A stretch of DNA of 36,416 bases from SLLW01 sp964388615. Lineage in GTDB: Bacteria; Bacteroidota; Rhodothermia; Balneolales; Natronogracilivirgulaceae. The stretch covers positions 1 to 36,416 of the forward strand of contig CAYMBG010000015.1 of NCBI GenBank assembly GCA_964388615.1, given 5' to 3'. The position numbers and the translations under genes are program-made. The notes beneath the pieces were generated by a model, which saw nothing but the letters and a program-made list of their open reading frames with translations, had not been told where the DNA came from and ran no database searches. Positions 17,441-26,163 of the stretch are shown here, piece by piece (positions within the stretch are counted from its first letter, which is position 1; each line of letters begins with the position of its first letter).

Positions 17441-18367
17441 ATGAAGTTTTTTGAGGTCATTTTCGTTTCACCGGATGGACGCATTCGTGCCGGATGGCGC
17501 CTTTTGATGCAGTTGGTTCTTTCGTTGTTGTTCATGATCCCCCTGTATTTACTCGCCTCGCAAGTAGGTGGACGTAATATGCAAATTATCGCCTCGGGGA
17601 TTGCTATATCGCTTGCTGTTTGGGCCGCCGGATGGATGCTCGACAAGCGTCCTATTTGGGATTATGGCCTTCGCATCAATACCCGCTGGTGGAAAGACTG
17701 TTTCACCGGGGTCGTTATGGCTACCCTGGTAATGACACTATTGGTCCTGTTCCAGTGGAAAATGGGATGGCTGGATTTTACCGGTTTTGGATGGAACCGC
17801 AGTTCGGAACGTAGCTTTTTGCCGGTATTCGGAGGTTATTTGGTCACAATGGCAGTCGTGGGCTTCTATGAGGAGCTATGGTCACGCGGATACCAACTTA
17901 CCAATCTAACCGAAGGTTTTTATCATGGCTGGAATCGGAATATGGCCGGGGCCATTGCGATCGCAATTAGCTCAGTGGTCTTCGGAGTACTACACCTCTC
18001 CAATCCCAATGCCACGCTCTTTGGTATGGTGGTGATTATACTGGCTGGTGTGATGCTTGCGATCCCCTATGTGGTTACGGGGCAGCTGGGGCTCTCGGTT
18101 GGCCTCCATTTTGCCTGGAATTTCATTCAGGGAGGAATTTACGGGTTGCCTGTCAGCGGAATCCCCTTTCGACAGTCTATCATTCAAACACGGATTGACG
18201 GACCGGATTTGTGGACGGGAGGAGCCTTTGGTCCCGAAGGTGGAATAGTCGGACTTATCGGAGTGATTGTACTTATTATCTGCTCTGTCTTCTGGTTGTA
18301 TTACCGTGGCTACTCCATCACCGTATCCAGTGAAATAACCCGGCCTCCGGCACCACGCGACTATTAA
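17441..18367 (+). CDS. CPBP-family intramembrane metalloprotease
   Basis: A 308-residue polytopic membrane protein of the CPBP (CAAX protease and bacteriocin-processing, ABI) family. The three motifs are present: EELWSR (E144, E145, R149), FGVLH (F181, H185) and HFAWN (H223, N227). Together these form the metal site within membrane helices. Roughly eight hydrophobic segments are visible. Members cleave membrane proteins or process peptides, and the substrate is not evident here. It is divergent from the SRAP gene and followed after 88 bases by the helicase. Confidence 0.92.
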   Translation: MKFFEVIFVSPDGRIRAGWRLLMQLVLSLLFMIPLYLLASQVGGRNMQIIASGIAISLAVWAAGWMLDKRPIWDYGLRINTRWWKDCFTGVVMATLVMTLLVLFQWKMGWLDFTGFGWNRSSERSFLPVFGGYLVTMAVVGFYEELWSRGYQLTNLTEGFYHGWNRNMAGAIAIAISSVVFGVLHLSNPNATLFGMVVIILAGVMLAIPYVVTGQLGLSVGLHFAWNFIQGGIYGLPVSGIPFRQSIIQTRIDGPDLWTGGAFGPEGGIVGLIGVIVLIICSVFWLYYRGYSITVSSEITRPPAPRDY

Positions 18368-18455
18368 CTTTTATCTGTTTTTTTTGTATCTTGTTACGAT
18401 CAGTATAATGATCTGTTATTTTATACCAGGTTTCTATTAAAAATCTATCAACATT

Positions 18456-20288
18456 TTGTCATTTGAACATTTCAACCTCCATGATGAGGTACAAAACGGA
18501 TTGAGGGACATGGGGTTTGAAAAGCCCACCCCAATTCAGGAAGCATGTATATCCTTGATTCTGGAAGGCCGTGATATTCTGGCCTCCGCACAAACCGGCA
18601 CGGGTAAAACCGCGGCCTTTGCCATCCCCGTACTCGAAAAACTCTCTGAAAAGAAAAAACAGAAGAAGGAGGGGATACGGGCTTTGGTCATAACACCGAC
18701 CCGTGAGTTAGCCGGCCAGGTAGATGAAGCGTTTTTTGCTATCGGATACCATACCGGACTATCGACCGCCAAAGTATACGGAGGGGATGACTGGTCGCGT
18801 CAGGAAAAAGCGTTGTCCCGTGGGACCAATATCATTGTGGCTACACCGGGGCGCTTGTTGGATCATATGAAAATCCATGATGTGGATTTCAGTAATCTGG
18901 ATTTTCTGATTCTTGACGAGGCGGATCGTATGCTGGATATGGGGTTTATCCCCGATATTACACAGATTGTAAGTCAGCTTCCCAAAGAACGCCAGACGTT
19001 ACTTTTTTCAGCTACACTGCCGCAAAAAATCGTGCAGCTGGCCAAAAAGATGATGAATAATCCCGAGCGGGTGAACATGGCTCCCTCCAATAAAGTCGCC
19101 GAAGGGGTTACTCAAAGCATGTACTATGCAGAGGAGCGTGACAAATTGCCGCTTGTACTGCATCTTTTTGAAAAGGAAGAATGGCCATCCGCCATTATCT
19201 TTATGTCCACGAAACGAGCGGTTGATAAACTTACCAGAGAACTCAATAAAAAAGGTGCCGACGTCACCAGTATCCATGGTGACCGTTCCCAGGAGGAGCG
19301 GGAAATGGCACTTGAGAGTTTTCGCAAGGGTGAGTACCGTATTATTGTTGCAACGGATGTGATGGCACGAGGAATAGATGTGGAGGGAATCTCCCATGTG
19401 ATCAATTTTTCGGTGCCACATGATGTCGAGGACTATGTCCATCGAATTGGTCGTACCGCTCGTGCCGATGCTACTGGCGATGCGGTGACCCTGGTGTCAG
19501 GTCAGGATCGTCGCTACATGGAGAATATCATCCATGGCATGGAAGCAAAAATTGAGAAGAAGGAAGTGCCCGATAGCCTTCGTAAGCAGGATTCATCTGA
19601 TAGTAAAAACAAAGGTGGCCGATCAGATTCAAAAGGTAAAGGCCGTGAGGCTGGGAAAAAGGGTTCGCAGCCGAAAAAGAAGGGTGAGGATAAAGGCCGC
19701 AGTGAAAAGAAGGATGATGCAAAGCCTTCCAGGCCAAAACCTGATAAATCCAAGGCCGAGGAGAAAAAAAGCGACTCGAAAACAGCCCGGGGAGATGATC
19801 CAAAAACCGGTGTTGCCGGAAAAGATAAAGATAAGGAGGGCGATAAAAAGTCAGCCGAAGAGAAACCCGATAGCTCTGCAACAGCTGATGCCGGAAAGCA
19901 GGAAACTTCTGAACGTCCCAAGAGACGTAGAGGCCGCAAGCGTCCGGGAGGTAATCGCCGATCCGGCAAAGGACATCAGGGGGATCAATCTAAAAAACCA
20001 GATGAGCCGCAAAAATCACCAAAAGATGATAGAAGCGATTCTTCGGAACGCAACAAAAAGGGTGGACCCCGTCGAAAAAGCTCTGAAAAAGGGAAAAAGG
20101 TTGCTACCGGTAAATCCGGATCATCCGGCTCACAATCAGGAAAAAAGCAGAAACCAACCGGTAAAGAAGCCGATAGAAAGGAATTGTTCGAAAATATTTC
20201 CTCTCCCGATATGGAACTTGTAAACAAGTCGGTCGGAAAGAAACGCGGAGTCTGGTCAAAAATCAAAGGCCTGTTAGGCGGTGAATAA
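18456..20288 (+). CDS. DEAD-box RNA helicase with long disordered tail
   Basis: A 610-residue ATP-dependent RNA helicase. The core (1-370) shows the Q motif (GFEKPTPIQ), motif I AQTGTGKT (45-52), PTRELAGQ, DEAD (154-157), SAT (185-187), ARGID (304-308) and HRIGRTAR (329-336). Residues about 375-575 are a Lys/Ser/Asp/Glu/Arg-rich low-complexity tail, probably disordered and RNA-binding. A compact segment (KELFENISSPDMEL, then VWSKIKGLLGG) closes the protein. Such proteins act in ribosome assembly or RNA decay. The start must be TTG at 18456, since MSFEHFNL aligns with family N-termini and no ATG lies before the Q motif except within it. No ribosome binding site is seen. The M48 protease gene follows after 23 bases. 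Confidence 0.94.
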   Translation: MSFEHFNLHDEVQNGLRDMGFEKPTPIQEACISLILEGRDILASAQTGTGKTAAFAIPVLEKLSEKKKQKKEGIRALVITPTRELAGQVDEAFFAIGYHTGLSTAKVYGGDDWSRQEKALSRGTNIIVATPGRLLDHMKIHDVDFSNLDFLILDEADRMLDMGFIPDITQIVSQLPKERQTLLFSATLPQKIVQLAKKMMNNPERVNMAPSNKVAEGVTQSMYYAEERDKLPLVLHLFEKEEWPSAIIFMSTKRAVDKLTRELNKKGADVTSIHGDRSQEEREMALESFRKGEYRIIVATDVMARGIDVEGISHVINFSVPHDVEDYVHRIGRTARADATGDAVTLVSGQDRRYMENIIHGMEAKIEKKEVPDSLRKQDSSDSKNKGGRSDSKGKGREAGKKGSQPKKKGEDKGRSEKKDDAKPSRPKPDKSKAEEKKSDSKTARGDDPKTGVAGKDKDKEGDKKSAEEKPDSSATADAGKQETSERPKRRRGRKRPGGNRRSGKGHQGDQSKKPDEPQKSPKDDRSDSSERNKKGGPRRKSSEKGKKVATGKSGSSGSQSGKKQKPTGKEADRKELFENISSPDMELVNKSVGKKRGVWSKIKGLLGGE

Positions 20289-20311
20289 ATCATAACCGGT
20301 TTTCCCTGATC

Positions 20312-21544
20312 ATGAATATTTACGCTGTGATTATATTGGCGGCTCTTCTCGTCAATTACCTGTTGAACCTGATTTCTGATCTCTTAAATCTTCGGGCATT
20401 GAACAAACCTATGCCCGGGGAGTTTCAGGATGTATACGATGAGGATCAGTACCGTACATCGCAGCAATACACCAGGGTTCGTACCCGGTTCGGACTGGTA
20501 TCATCCACCGTGAGCATCTTGATATTACTGGTTTTCTGGTTTGCCGGAGGTTTTAATTGGGTGGACCAGATAGTCCGCGGCCTGGATTATCATACGATAG
20601 TGACCGGACTTCTTTTTGTCGGAATTCTGATGCTGGGTCAATCTATTCTTTCGCTTCCCTTTTCGCTTTATTCAACATTTGTGATAGAGGAGCGTTTCGG
20701 TTTCAATAAAACAACACCGGCTACTTTTATTGCTGATCTGCTTAAAGGCATGCTCCTCGCCGTATTGCTGGCTGGCCCGCTCCTGGCCGGTGTAATTGCA
20801 ATTTTTGAGTTTTTGGGAGCCGTAGCCTGGATATACGCATGGGCGGTGGTCATCCTGTTTACGCTGTTTGTACAATTTATTGCGCCAACCTGGATCATGC
20901 CGCTCTTTAATAAGTTTATACCGCTTGAGGACGGAGAGCTCAAAAAGGCAATCCTCGATTACGCCGAAAAGGTCTCATTTCCGCTGCGTGGAATCTATAA
21001 AATCGACGGCTCGCGCAGGTCCAGCAAATCCAATGCATTTTTCACCGGCTTCGGCAAAAACAAACGGATTGCATTGTTCGATACATTGATAGAAAATCAC
21101 ACTGTACCTGAGCTGGTGGCGGTCCTGGCACATGAAGTTGGCCATTACAAGAAGAAACATATTCCTAAAAACATGGTGCTCGGCTTTTTACACACCGGTT
21201 TGATGCTTTTTCTGTTATCGCTTTTCATCCGGGTCCCCGGCTTGCATGAAGCTTTCTTTATGGAGGAGATTTCGGTTTATGCCGGACTGCTATTCTTTGG
21301 TTTGCTCTACGCTCCTATAGAAATGGTACTTTCCGTCGTGATGCAAGTTGTTTCCCGAAAGCACGAGTTCGAAGCTGACCGCTTTGCCGCAGAGACAACC
21401 GGTGACCCTGAAAGTATGGTTGCCGTATTGAAAAAACTGTCAGCCGACAACCTGTCCAATCTCACGCCTCACCCGTTTCACGTTTTTCTGAACTATTCGC
21501 ATCCTCCGGTGACCGAGCGCATACGTGCACTGAGAAAGGCCTGA
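20312..21544 (+). CDS. M48 family (Ste24/CAAX prenyl protease 1-like) metallopeptidase
   Basis: A 410-residue integral membrane zinc protease. The zinc site is HEVGH (H274, E275, H278), with the third ligand E354 in EFEADRFA. Several membrane helices precede it (about 3-22, 62-80, 97-120, 145-190) and more follow (290-345). The N-terminal EERFGFNKTT segment is typical of Ste24-type members. Bacterial members are thought to act in membrane protein quality control. It is 23 bases behind the helicase and probably shares its transcript. A weak hairpin (21555-21589) follows the stop. Confidence 0.94.
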   Translation: MNIYAVIILAALLVNYLLNLISDLLNLRALNKPMPGEFQDVYDEDQYRTSQQYTRVRTRFGLVSSTVSILILLVFWFAGGFNWVDQIVRGLDYHTIVTGLLFVGILMLGQSILSLPFSLYSTFVIEERFGFNKTTPATFIADLLKGMLLAVLLAGPLLAGVIAIFEFLGAVAWIYAWAVVILFTLFVQFIAPTWIMPLFNKFIPLEDGELKKAILDYAEKVSFPLRGIYKIDGSRRSSKSNAFFTGFGKNKRIALFDTLIENHTVPELVAVLAHEVGHYKKKHIPKNMVLGFLHTGLMLFLLSLFIRVPGLHEAFFMEEISVYAGLLFFGLLYAPIEMVLSVVMQVVSRKHEFEADRFAAETTGDPESMVAVLKKLSADNLSNLTPHPFHVFLNYSHPPVTERIRALRKA

Positions 21545-21554
21545 ATTCCATTCA

Positions 21555-21589
21555 GATAGCCGGTAGCGTCTTCCAAATCATCCGCTATC
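21555..21589. terminator. Weak inverted repeat between convergent genes
   Basis: GATAGC (21555-21560) and GCTATC (21584-21589) can pair between the M48 gene and the convergent SpmB-like gene. There is no T-run on either side, so termination is only a guess from position. Confidence 0.2.
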
Positions 21590-21608
21590 GCCACAACAGG
21601 AACATCCG

Positions 21609-22130
21609 TTATCCGAACAGGAGGTAAACAATGATTACCGAGGCGATAATACCCGCCAGATCAGCAATCAGGCCTGTTTGGACCGCGTACTTGACCCGGC
21701 GGATACCCACGGCTCCGAAGTAAACAGCTAAAACGTAGAAGGTCGTTTCTGTCGACCCGAACATCGTGGCAGCCATTTTTACAAAAATGGAGTCTTCTCC
21801 GTAAGCGGCGACCATATCTGCCAGCACACCGACGGAACCGCTGCCGGTCAGCGGACGAAATATGGCCATCGGCAATACCTCTACCGGGAATCCGACCCAT
21901 CCCAACACCGGACCGAGTGCCGTCATAAAAAATTCCATTGCCCCGCTTTCACGAAACATGCCAATGGCAAACAAAATGGCTACCAAATAGGGGATAATCC
22001 TAACTCCAATTTGAAATCCTTCTTTGGCGCCATCCACAAATACCTCATAAACCGGCACTTTTTTGATGAGGCCATATAAGGGAATCATTACAATAATCAG
22101 GGGCAGGATAAACGCAGCGATAGTTTGCAT
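21609..22130 (-). CDS. SpmB-like nucleoside-recognition (Gate) membrane protein
   Basis: A 173-residue polytopic membrane protein of the spore maturation protein B/Gate-domain family. Recognisable features are the GAKEGFQIGVRIIPYLVAIL opening after the first helix, the RPLTGSGSVGVLAD stretch and the GSTETTFYVLAVYFG motif. The organism group does not sporulate, so the name reflects homology only; a transport or gating role is possible. Its ATG lies 3 bases after the stop of the SpmA-like gene, so the two are translated from one mRNA and probably form a complex. In many Bacteroidota the two halves are a single fused protein. Confidence 0.9.
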   Translation of the reverse strand: MQTIAAFILPLIIVMIPLYGLIKKVPVYEVFVDGAKEGFQIGVRIIPYLVAILFAIGMFRESGAMEFFMTALGPVLGWVGFPVEVLPMAIFRPLTGSGSVGVLADMVAAYGEDSIFVKMAATMFGSTETTFYVLAVYFGAVGIRRVKYAVQTGLIADLAGIIASVIIVYLLFG

Positions 22131-22133
22131 ACA

Positions 22134-23075
22134 TCAGGCCTCATTTTTGTATTCGTCGGGGATGTTCGCCAGATGCGGGTCTTCCGGATGGAACCGCTCA
22201 TATATTTTGGCTGTGGTGATACCCACGATCAGGGACACAAGGGTAGCAAGGGCCATGCTGACGACCAGCTGGTTGACACCGGTCCCGATTAAAGCCACCA
22301 GAGTTGCGGGTGGGAGTAGCTGGACACTGGCGGTGTTGACCGTAAGTAACATGCATTGAGCATTGCTGGCCTTATCTTTGCTGGGATTGATCTTCTGCAG
22401 CTCCTCCATAGCTTTGATACCCAGAGGGGTCGCAGCATTGCCCAGGCCAAGCATGTTTGCCGCCATGTTCAAGCTAATGACACCGTGTGCAGGATGCTGC
22501 TTTGGGACATTGGGAAACAGGAATCGCAAGAAGGGTTGTACTATACGGACGATCAGATAGACCAGCCCGCTTTTTTCGGCAATCTTCATCAGTCCCAGCC
22601 ACAGCGCCATCACACCGATCAATCCGATCGCAAGGGTGACCGCAAACTCAGCCATATCGAATGCCGCCGCCGTTATGGCTCGCAATTTTACGTATCTTAC
22701 CTCCGGAAGGATAATGCCTGCCTGACCGGTTTCGGTATCAAATTCGCTGACTTCGGCCAGCATCTCTTCTCCGGAAGAACGCTCCTGGTTTTCGGCAACC
22801 CGCTGCCAGTGTTCGGGCAGTTCATCGCTGACCGGGACGATCACTTCGTAATAGTTTTCTTGTGGACGCCAGGTTGCATCAAAGGTTTTATCCTTATCAG
22901 CGATGGAAAATCGTATTTGCTGTCGCTTGTCGGGATCACCGTTTTCGGGAAAGACTACCTCAATCTGATGCACCTCCCCATTGCGATAGGTATCCTGAAT
23001 CAGATCTTTCGTATCCTGGGTTATAGCAAAAACCAGACTGATAATAATAAGGCCGGACCAGATATAATTTAGCAT
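22134..23075 (-). CDS. SpmA-like nucleoside-recognition (Gate) protein with soluble insertion
   Basis: A 313-residue membrane protein of the SpmA family, which is normally near 200 residues. The first helix (1-20) is followed by about 110 extra polar residues (roughly 25-135, rich in Glu, Asp and Gln), and only then by the family core. That core includes FAVTLAIGLIGVMALWLGLM, the Gate motif SLNMAANMLGLGNAATPLG and LLTVNTASVQLLP. The insertion sits between the first and second helices and may lie outside the cytoplasm. It is the first gene of a two-gene unit with the SpmB-like gene. Confidence 0.9.
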   Translation of the reverse strand: MLNYIWSGLIIISLVFAITQDTKDLIQDTYRNGEVHQIEVVFPENGDPDKRQQIRFSIADKDKTFDATWRPQENYYEVIVPVSDELPEHWQRVAENQERSSGEEMLAEVSEFDTETGQAGIILPEVRYVKLRAITAAAFDMAEFAVTLAIGLIGVMALWLGLMKIAEKSGLVYLIVRIVQPFLRFLFPNVPKQHPAHGVISLNMAANMLGLGNAATPLGIKAMEELQKINPSKDKASNAQCMLLTVNTASVQLLPPATLVALIGTGVNQLVVSMALATLVSLIVGITTAKIYERFHPEDPHLANIPDEYKNEA

Positions 23076-23201
23076 GGCTCCGAAATTTTAATAGTGTTTC
23101 ATCAGAAAAAACAAGCAACCTTGCCCAAAAGCAAATGGATATCGCTATTTTGTATGTTAATAAATCGTAGCTGTGTACCTAAAGTATAACAAAATTAGAT
23201 C

Positions 23202-24479
23202 ATGAGTAAGCAGGAAAAGAAGAATTGGCATCCGGAAACCAGGGCATTGCATGATGGTTGGCATCCGGAGAAAAAGGGCGAACCGCTGGTTCCTTCGTGG
23301 GAACCGGCTACGGTGTTTAAACATCCGGAAACCGGCCTCGGCAGCGAAAACTGGAGCTATACCCGACTTGGAAATCCGAATCGTTCGCAGCTTGAAAACA
23401 CCCTGGCGTCGCTGGAAGGCGGCGAGCAGGCCATTACGTTTGCTTCCGGCATGGCTGCGGTTCAAGCGGTGTTTCATTTGCTTTCCCCCGGCGACCATGT
23501 ACTGCTGCCGGATGACTTGTATCACGGAGTGCGCAACCTGATCCACGATCAGTATGCACGATGGGGGCTGACTTTCGATTTTGTTGATATGACGACCATC
23601 TCGTCGGTTGAGCAGGCGGCCACCCCCCGTACCCGCCTGCTATGGCTGGAGACACCCTCCAACCCCATGCTCCGTATAAGTGATATCGCAGAGCTGACCG
23701 CCTTGGCGCGTAGCCGTGGATGGCTTTCTGTTGTTGACAACACCTGGACAACACCGGTTATCCAGCGTCCGCTTGAGCTGGGTGCTGATATTTCCCTTTA
23801 TTCCACTACCAAATATATCGGGGGTCACAGTGATGCTCTGGGCGGAGCACTTGTAATCGGAAGCCGGAATGAGCGTAGTGAAGGAAGTTTTCCGGAGCAA
23901 CAAATTGGGGAGAAGGAATCAGAGGATGTTTCTGGGATGGAATCAGAGGATGACATTATTATGGCCAGCCGTTCTTCGTACCGGAATATGATTGCTGAAC
24001 TGGATTCCAGGCTTCGGTCATGGCAGGTACAGGCCGGCGCCGTACCCTCGCCCTTTGATTGCTGGCTTCTTTTGCGCAGTATCAAGACGCTGTACACCCG
24101 TATTCGTGCCCAATCTGCCAATGCACAACTCATCGCCGGGAGGTTGCTTGGGCATTATGCTGTTGAAAAAGTGTACTATCCGGGTTTACAAGGGCATGTG
24201 GGAAGGGAAATTGCTTCTCGTCAGACTGATTTACCGGGAGCCATGATCTCTTTTCAGGTAAAAGGCGATGCCAGGGCGGCCTTGAACGTGGTGTCTTCCT
24301 CTCAGCTTATTTTACCTGCTACCAGTCTCGGCGGAGTAGAATCAACCTGGGAACATCGAAAAACCAGCGAATACGCTGAGAGTCCGACTCCTGACAACCT
24401 GATCCGGCTTTCGGTCGGAATCGAGCATGCAGAGGACATTTGGAAAGATCTGGATCACAGTCTGCGTTCTGCTTTCTAA
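23202..24479 (+). CDS. Trans-sulfuration PLP enzyme (cystathionine gamma-synthase/lyase family)
   Basis: A 425-residue member of the Cys/Met-metabolism PLP family. The PLP lysine is K204 (YSTTKYIGGHSD). D179 (VVDNTW) would bind the pyridine nitrogen, and YTRLGNPN (53-60) supplies the phosphate-contacting Tyr and Arg of the neighbouring subunit. SLGGVEST near the C-terminus is also typical. The sequence does not decide between cystathionine gamma-synthase, beta- or gamma-lyase and methionine gamma-lyase. Unusually, residues about 221-275 form a longer, acidic loop (ESED repeated) where relatives have a short segment before GAVPSPFDCWL. No SAM riboswitch is seen upstream. Confidence 0.92.
   Translation: MSKQEKKNWHPETRALHDGWHPEKKGEPLVPSWEPATVFKHPETGLGSENWSYTRLGNPNRSQLENTLASLEGGEQAITFASGMAAVQAVFHLLSPGDHVLLPDDLYHGVRNLIHDQYARWGLTFDFVDMTTISSVEQAATPRTRLLWLETPSNPMLRISDIAELTALARSRGWLSVVDNTWTTPVIQRPLELGADISLYSTTKYIGGHSDALGGALVIGSRNERSEGSFPEQQIGEKESEDVSGMESEDDIIMASRSSYRNMIAELDSRLRSWQVQAGAVPSPFDCWLLLRSIKTLYTRIRAQSANAQLIAGRLLGHYAVEKVYYPGLQGHVGREIASRQTDLPGAMISFQVKGDARAALNVVSSSQLILPATSLGGVESTWEHRKTSEYAESPTPDNLIRLSVGIEHAEDIWKDLDHSLRSAF
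23916..23953 (+). repeat. 14-base in-frame direct repeat inside the PLP enzyme gene
   Basis: GGAATCAGAGGATG occurs at 23916-23929 and 23940-23953, a 24-base period. Both copies are in the same frame and encode the doubled ESED of the acidic loop, which suggests a local duplication. Confidence 0.8.
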
Positions 24480-24547
24480 GTCCTTCAGGTGATGATGGAG
24501 GGATCTTATGCAAGTCTGAACGATTTTCAATAATTTAAGGTCATATG

Positions 24548-24578
24548 TAACGAAACCAATTTTTATATTGATTCGTTA
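24548..24578. repeat. Inverted repeat upstream of the E2 gene
   Basis: TAACGAA (24548-24554) and TTCGTTA (24572-24578) are perfect 7-base arms around a 17-base AT-rich centre. The repeat ends 37 bases before the E2 ATG. It could be an operator or a leader hairpin; no regulator family is recognisable from it. Confidence 0.4.
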
Positions 24579-24615
24579 TCATGATAAGACATTTAACCTT
24601 CGGATAAATACCAAG

Positions 24616-26163
24616 ATGGCACGAACAGAAGTCAGTATGCCCAAGATGGGCGAGTCGATAATGGAAGGAACGGTAGTGGAGTGGTCCAAAAAAATCGGAG
24701 ACTCCGTGCAACAGGATGAAACCCTTCTGGAGATTGCAACCGACAAAGTGGATTCGGAGGTGCCTTCTCCGGAGACCGGCGTGCTTGTTGAAATTTTGGT
24801 AGAGGAAGGTGCTACCGTTGAGGTGGGCACTCCGATCGCTGTTATTGAAACTGATCCTGATGCCGCCTCAAAAGCTGCTGAGAGCACCGGATCGTCCGGA
24901 GAGAAGGATGATGATGCTTCGGACTCCACCGCCCGGCAAGCCGGCAGTGGTAACGGAGAAGATACGCCGGGGGATGATTCCCCGAAGGATGAGACAGAAT
25001 CTGCCGATCTGCAAAGTGACCAAACTTCCTCACAAAACGGCCGGAAAAACACCGACGGTCAGGACACTACGAAGACTCCTCGTCAGGATACACCGGAGAC
25101 CGAAATGGTATCCAAAGGTGATACCCCTCCGCAAAGAAAAGGATCGGACGGTCGTTTTTACTCTCCTCTGGTCCGTGCCGTTGCGCGGGAGGAGGGGATC
25201 TCCCAGGAAGAGTTGGAGTCCATAGCGGGTAGTGGCACCCAGGGCAGGGTAACCAAACAGGATGTGCTGGATTATGTGGCATCAGGCAAGAAAAAAGCCG
25301 GACAGGCCGAAGGGGATACGGCTGTGAAAGATGAGGATGCGGCTGTAACCACCGGTGAAAAAGAAGGGCTCAGCAAGCCGGTGGATCATCCCAAAGCGCA
25401 ATCCGAGATCCACGCCGGAGAAATATCGCCACAGAGGCCGAAAGAAAATGTTGAGATTTTAAAGATGGATCGTATGCGCAAAGTCATTTCCGAGCATATG
25501 ATTCGTTCCAAACAGGTATCGGCCCATGTCACTACTTTTGCCGAAGCCGATGTGACCCGGTTGGTGCAGTTTCGTGAGAAGAACAAGGAGAAATTCTTCC
25601 GGGAACAGGGATATAAACTTACATTTACGCCGTTTTTCATAGAGGCCACTATCCAGGCGATTCGAGAGTTTCCATTGCTGAATAGTTCGGTCGAAGGGGA
25701 TCAAATATTACTGAAAAGAGATATCAACTATGGAATAGCGGTTGCTCTCGGAGAGGCCGGCAAAGGAGGACTCATTGTTCCGGTTATCAAGAATGCCGGT
25801 GAAATGAATATTTTGGGGCTGGCGAAATCCACTCACGAATTGGCTTATAAAGCACGTAAAAAACAGCTTTTGCCGGATGATCTGGCAGGCGGGACTTTTA
25901 CATTCACCAATTACGGCAGTGTAGGGAATCTGATGGGAACTCCTATCATCAATCAACCTCAGGTGGCTATATTCGGTACCGGAATGATCCAGAAACGACC
26001 TGTCGTTTTGGAAGTGGACGGCTCAGACACCATCGCAATACGCCATATGGTGTATCTTAGTATGAGCTATGACCATAGAATCATCGATGGGGCAATGGGA
26101 GGTGCATTTGTACAACGGGTTAAGCATCTGCTGGAAAATTTTGATATAAACCGCTCTCTTTGA
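24616..26163 (+). CDS. 2-oxo acid dehydrogenase E2 (dihydrolipoyl acyltransferase)
   Basis: A 515-residue acyltransferase core subunit of a 2-oxo acid dehydrogenase complex. A lipoyl domain (1-80; lipoyl Lys K44 in EIATDKVDSE) is followed by an acidic, Ser/Thr/Asp-rich linker (about 81-178). A peripheral subunit-binding domain follows (RFYSPLVRAVAREEGI from 181, ending GRVTKQDVLDYV), then a second linker and the catalytic domain (about 280-515). The catalytic signature is SYDHRIIDG (H487, D491). It most resembles the branched-chain or pyruvate type; the substrate cannot be fixed because no E1 or E3 gene is adjacent. ATG 24616 is chosen because the lipoyl domain starts at once; a TTG at 24568 would add 16 odd residues. 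The stop overlaps panC. Confidence 0.93.
   Translation: MARTEVSMPKMGESIMEGTVVEWSKKIGDSVQQDETLLEIATDKVDSEVPSPETGVLVEILVEEGATVEVGTPIAVIETDPDAASKAAESTGSSGEKDDDASDSTARQAGSGNGEDTPGDDSPKDETESADLQSDQTSSQNGRKNTDGQDTTKTPRQDTPETEMVSKGDTPPQRKGSDGRFYSPLVRAVAREEGISQEELESIAGSGTQGRVTKQDVLDYVASGKKKAGQAEGDTAVKDEDAAVTTGEKEGLSKPVDHPKAQSEIHAGEISPQRPKENVEILKMDRMRKVISEHMIRSKQVSAHVTTFAEADVTRLVQFREKNKEKFFREQGYKLTFTPFFIEATIQAIREFPLLNSSVEGDQILLKRDINYGIAVALGEAGKGGLIVPVIKNAGEMNILGLAKSTHELAYKARKKQLLPDDLAGGTFTFTNYGSVGNLMGTPIINQPQVAIFGTGMIQKRPVVLEVDGSDTIAIRHMVYLSMSYDHRIIDGAMGGAFVQRVKHLLENFDINRSL

Noticed and set aside
19534..20223. 229-codon alternative plus-strand frame
   Set aside because: It lies inside the low-complexity tail of the helicase gene; the Lys/Arg-rich alternate frame reflects biased composition.
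24568..24615. TTG start for the E2 gene
   Set aside because: The 16 added residues have no match to lipoyl domains, which begin right at ATG 24616.
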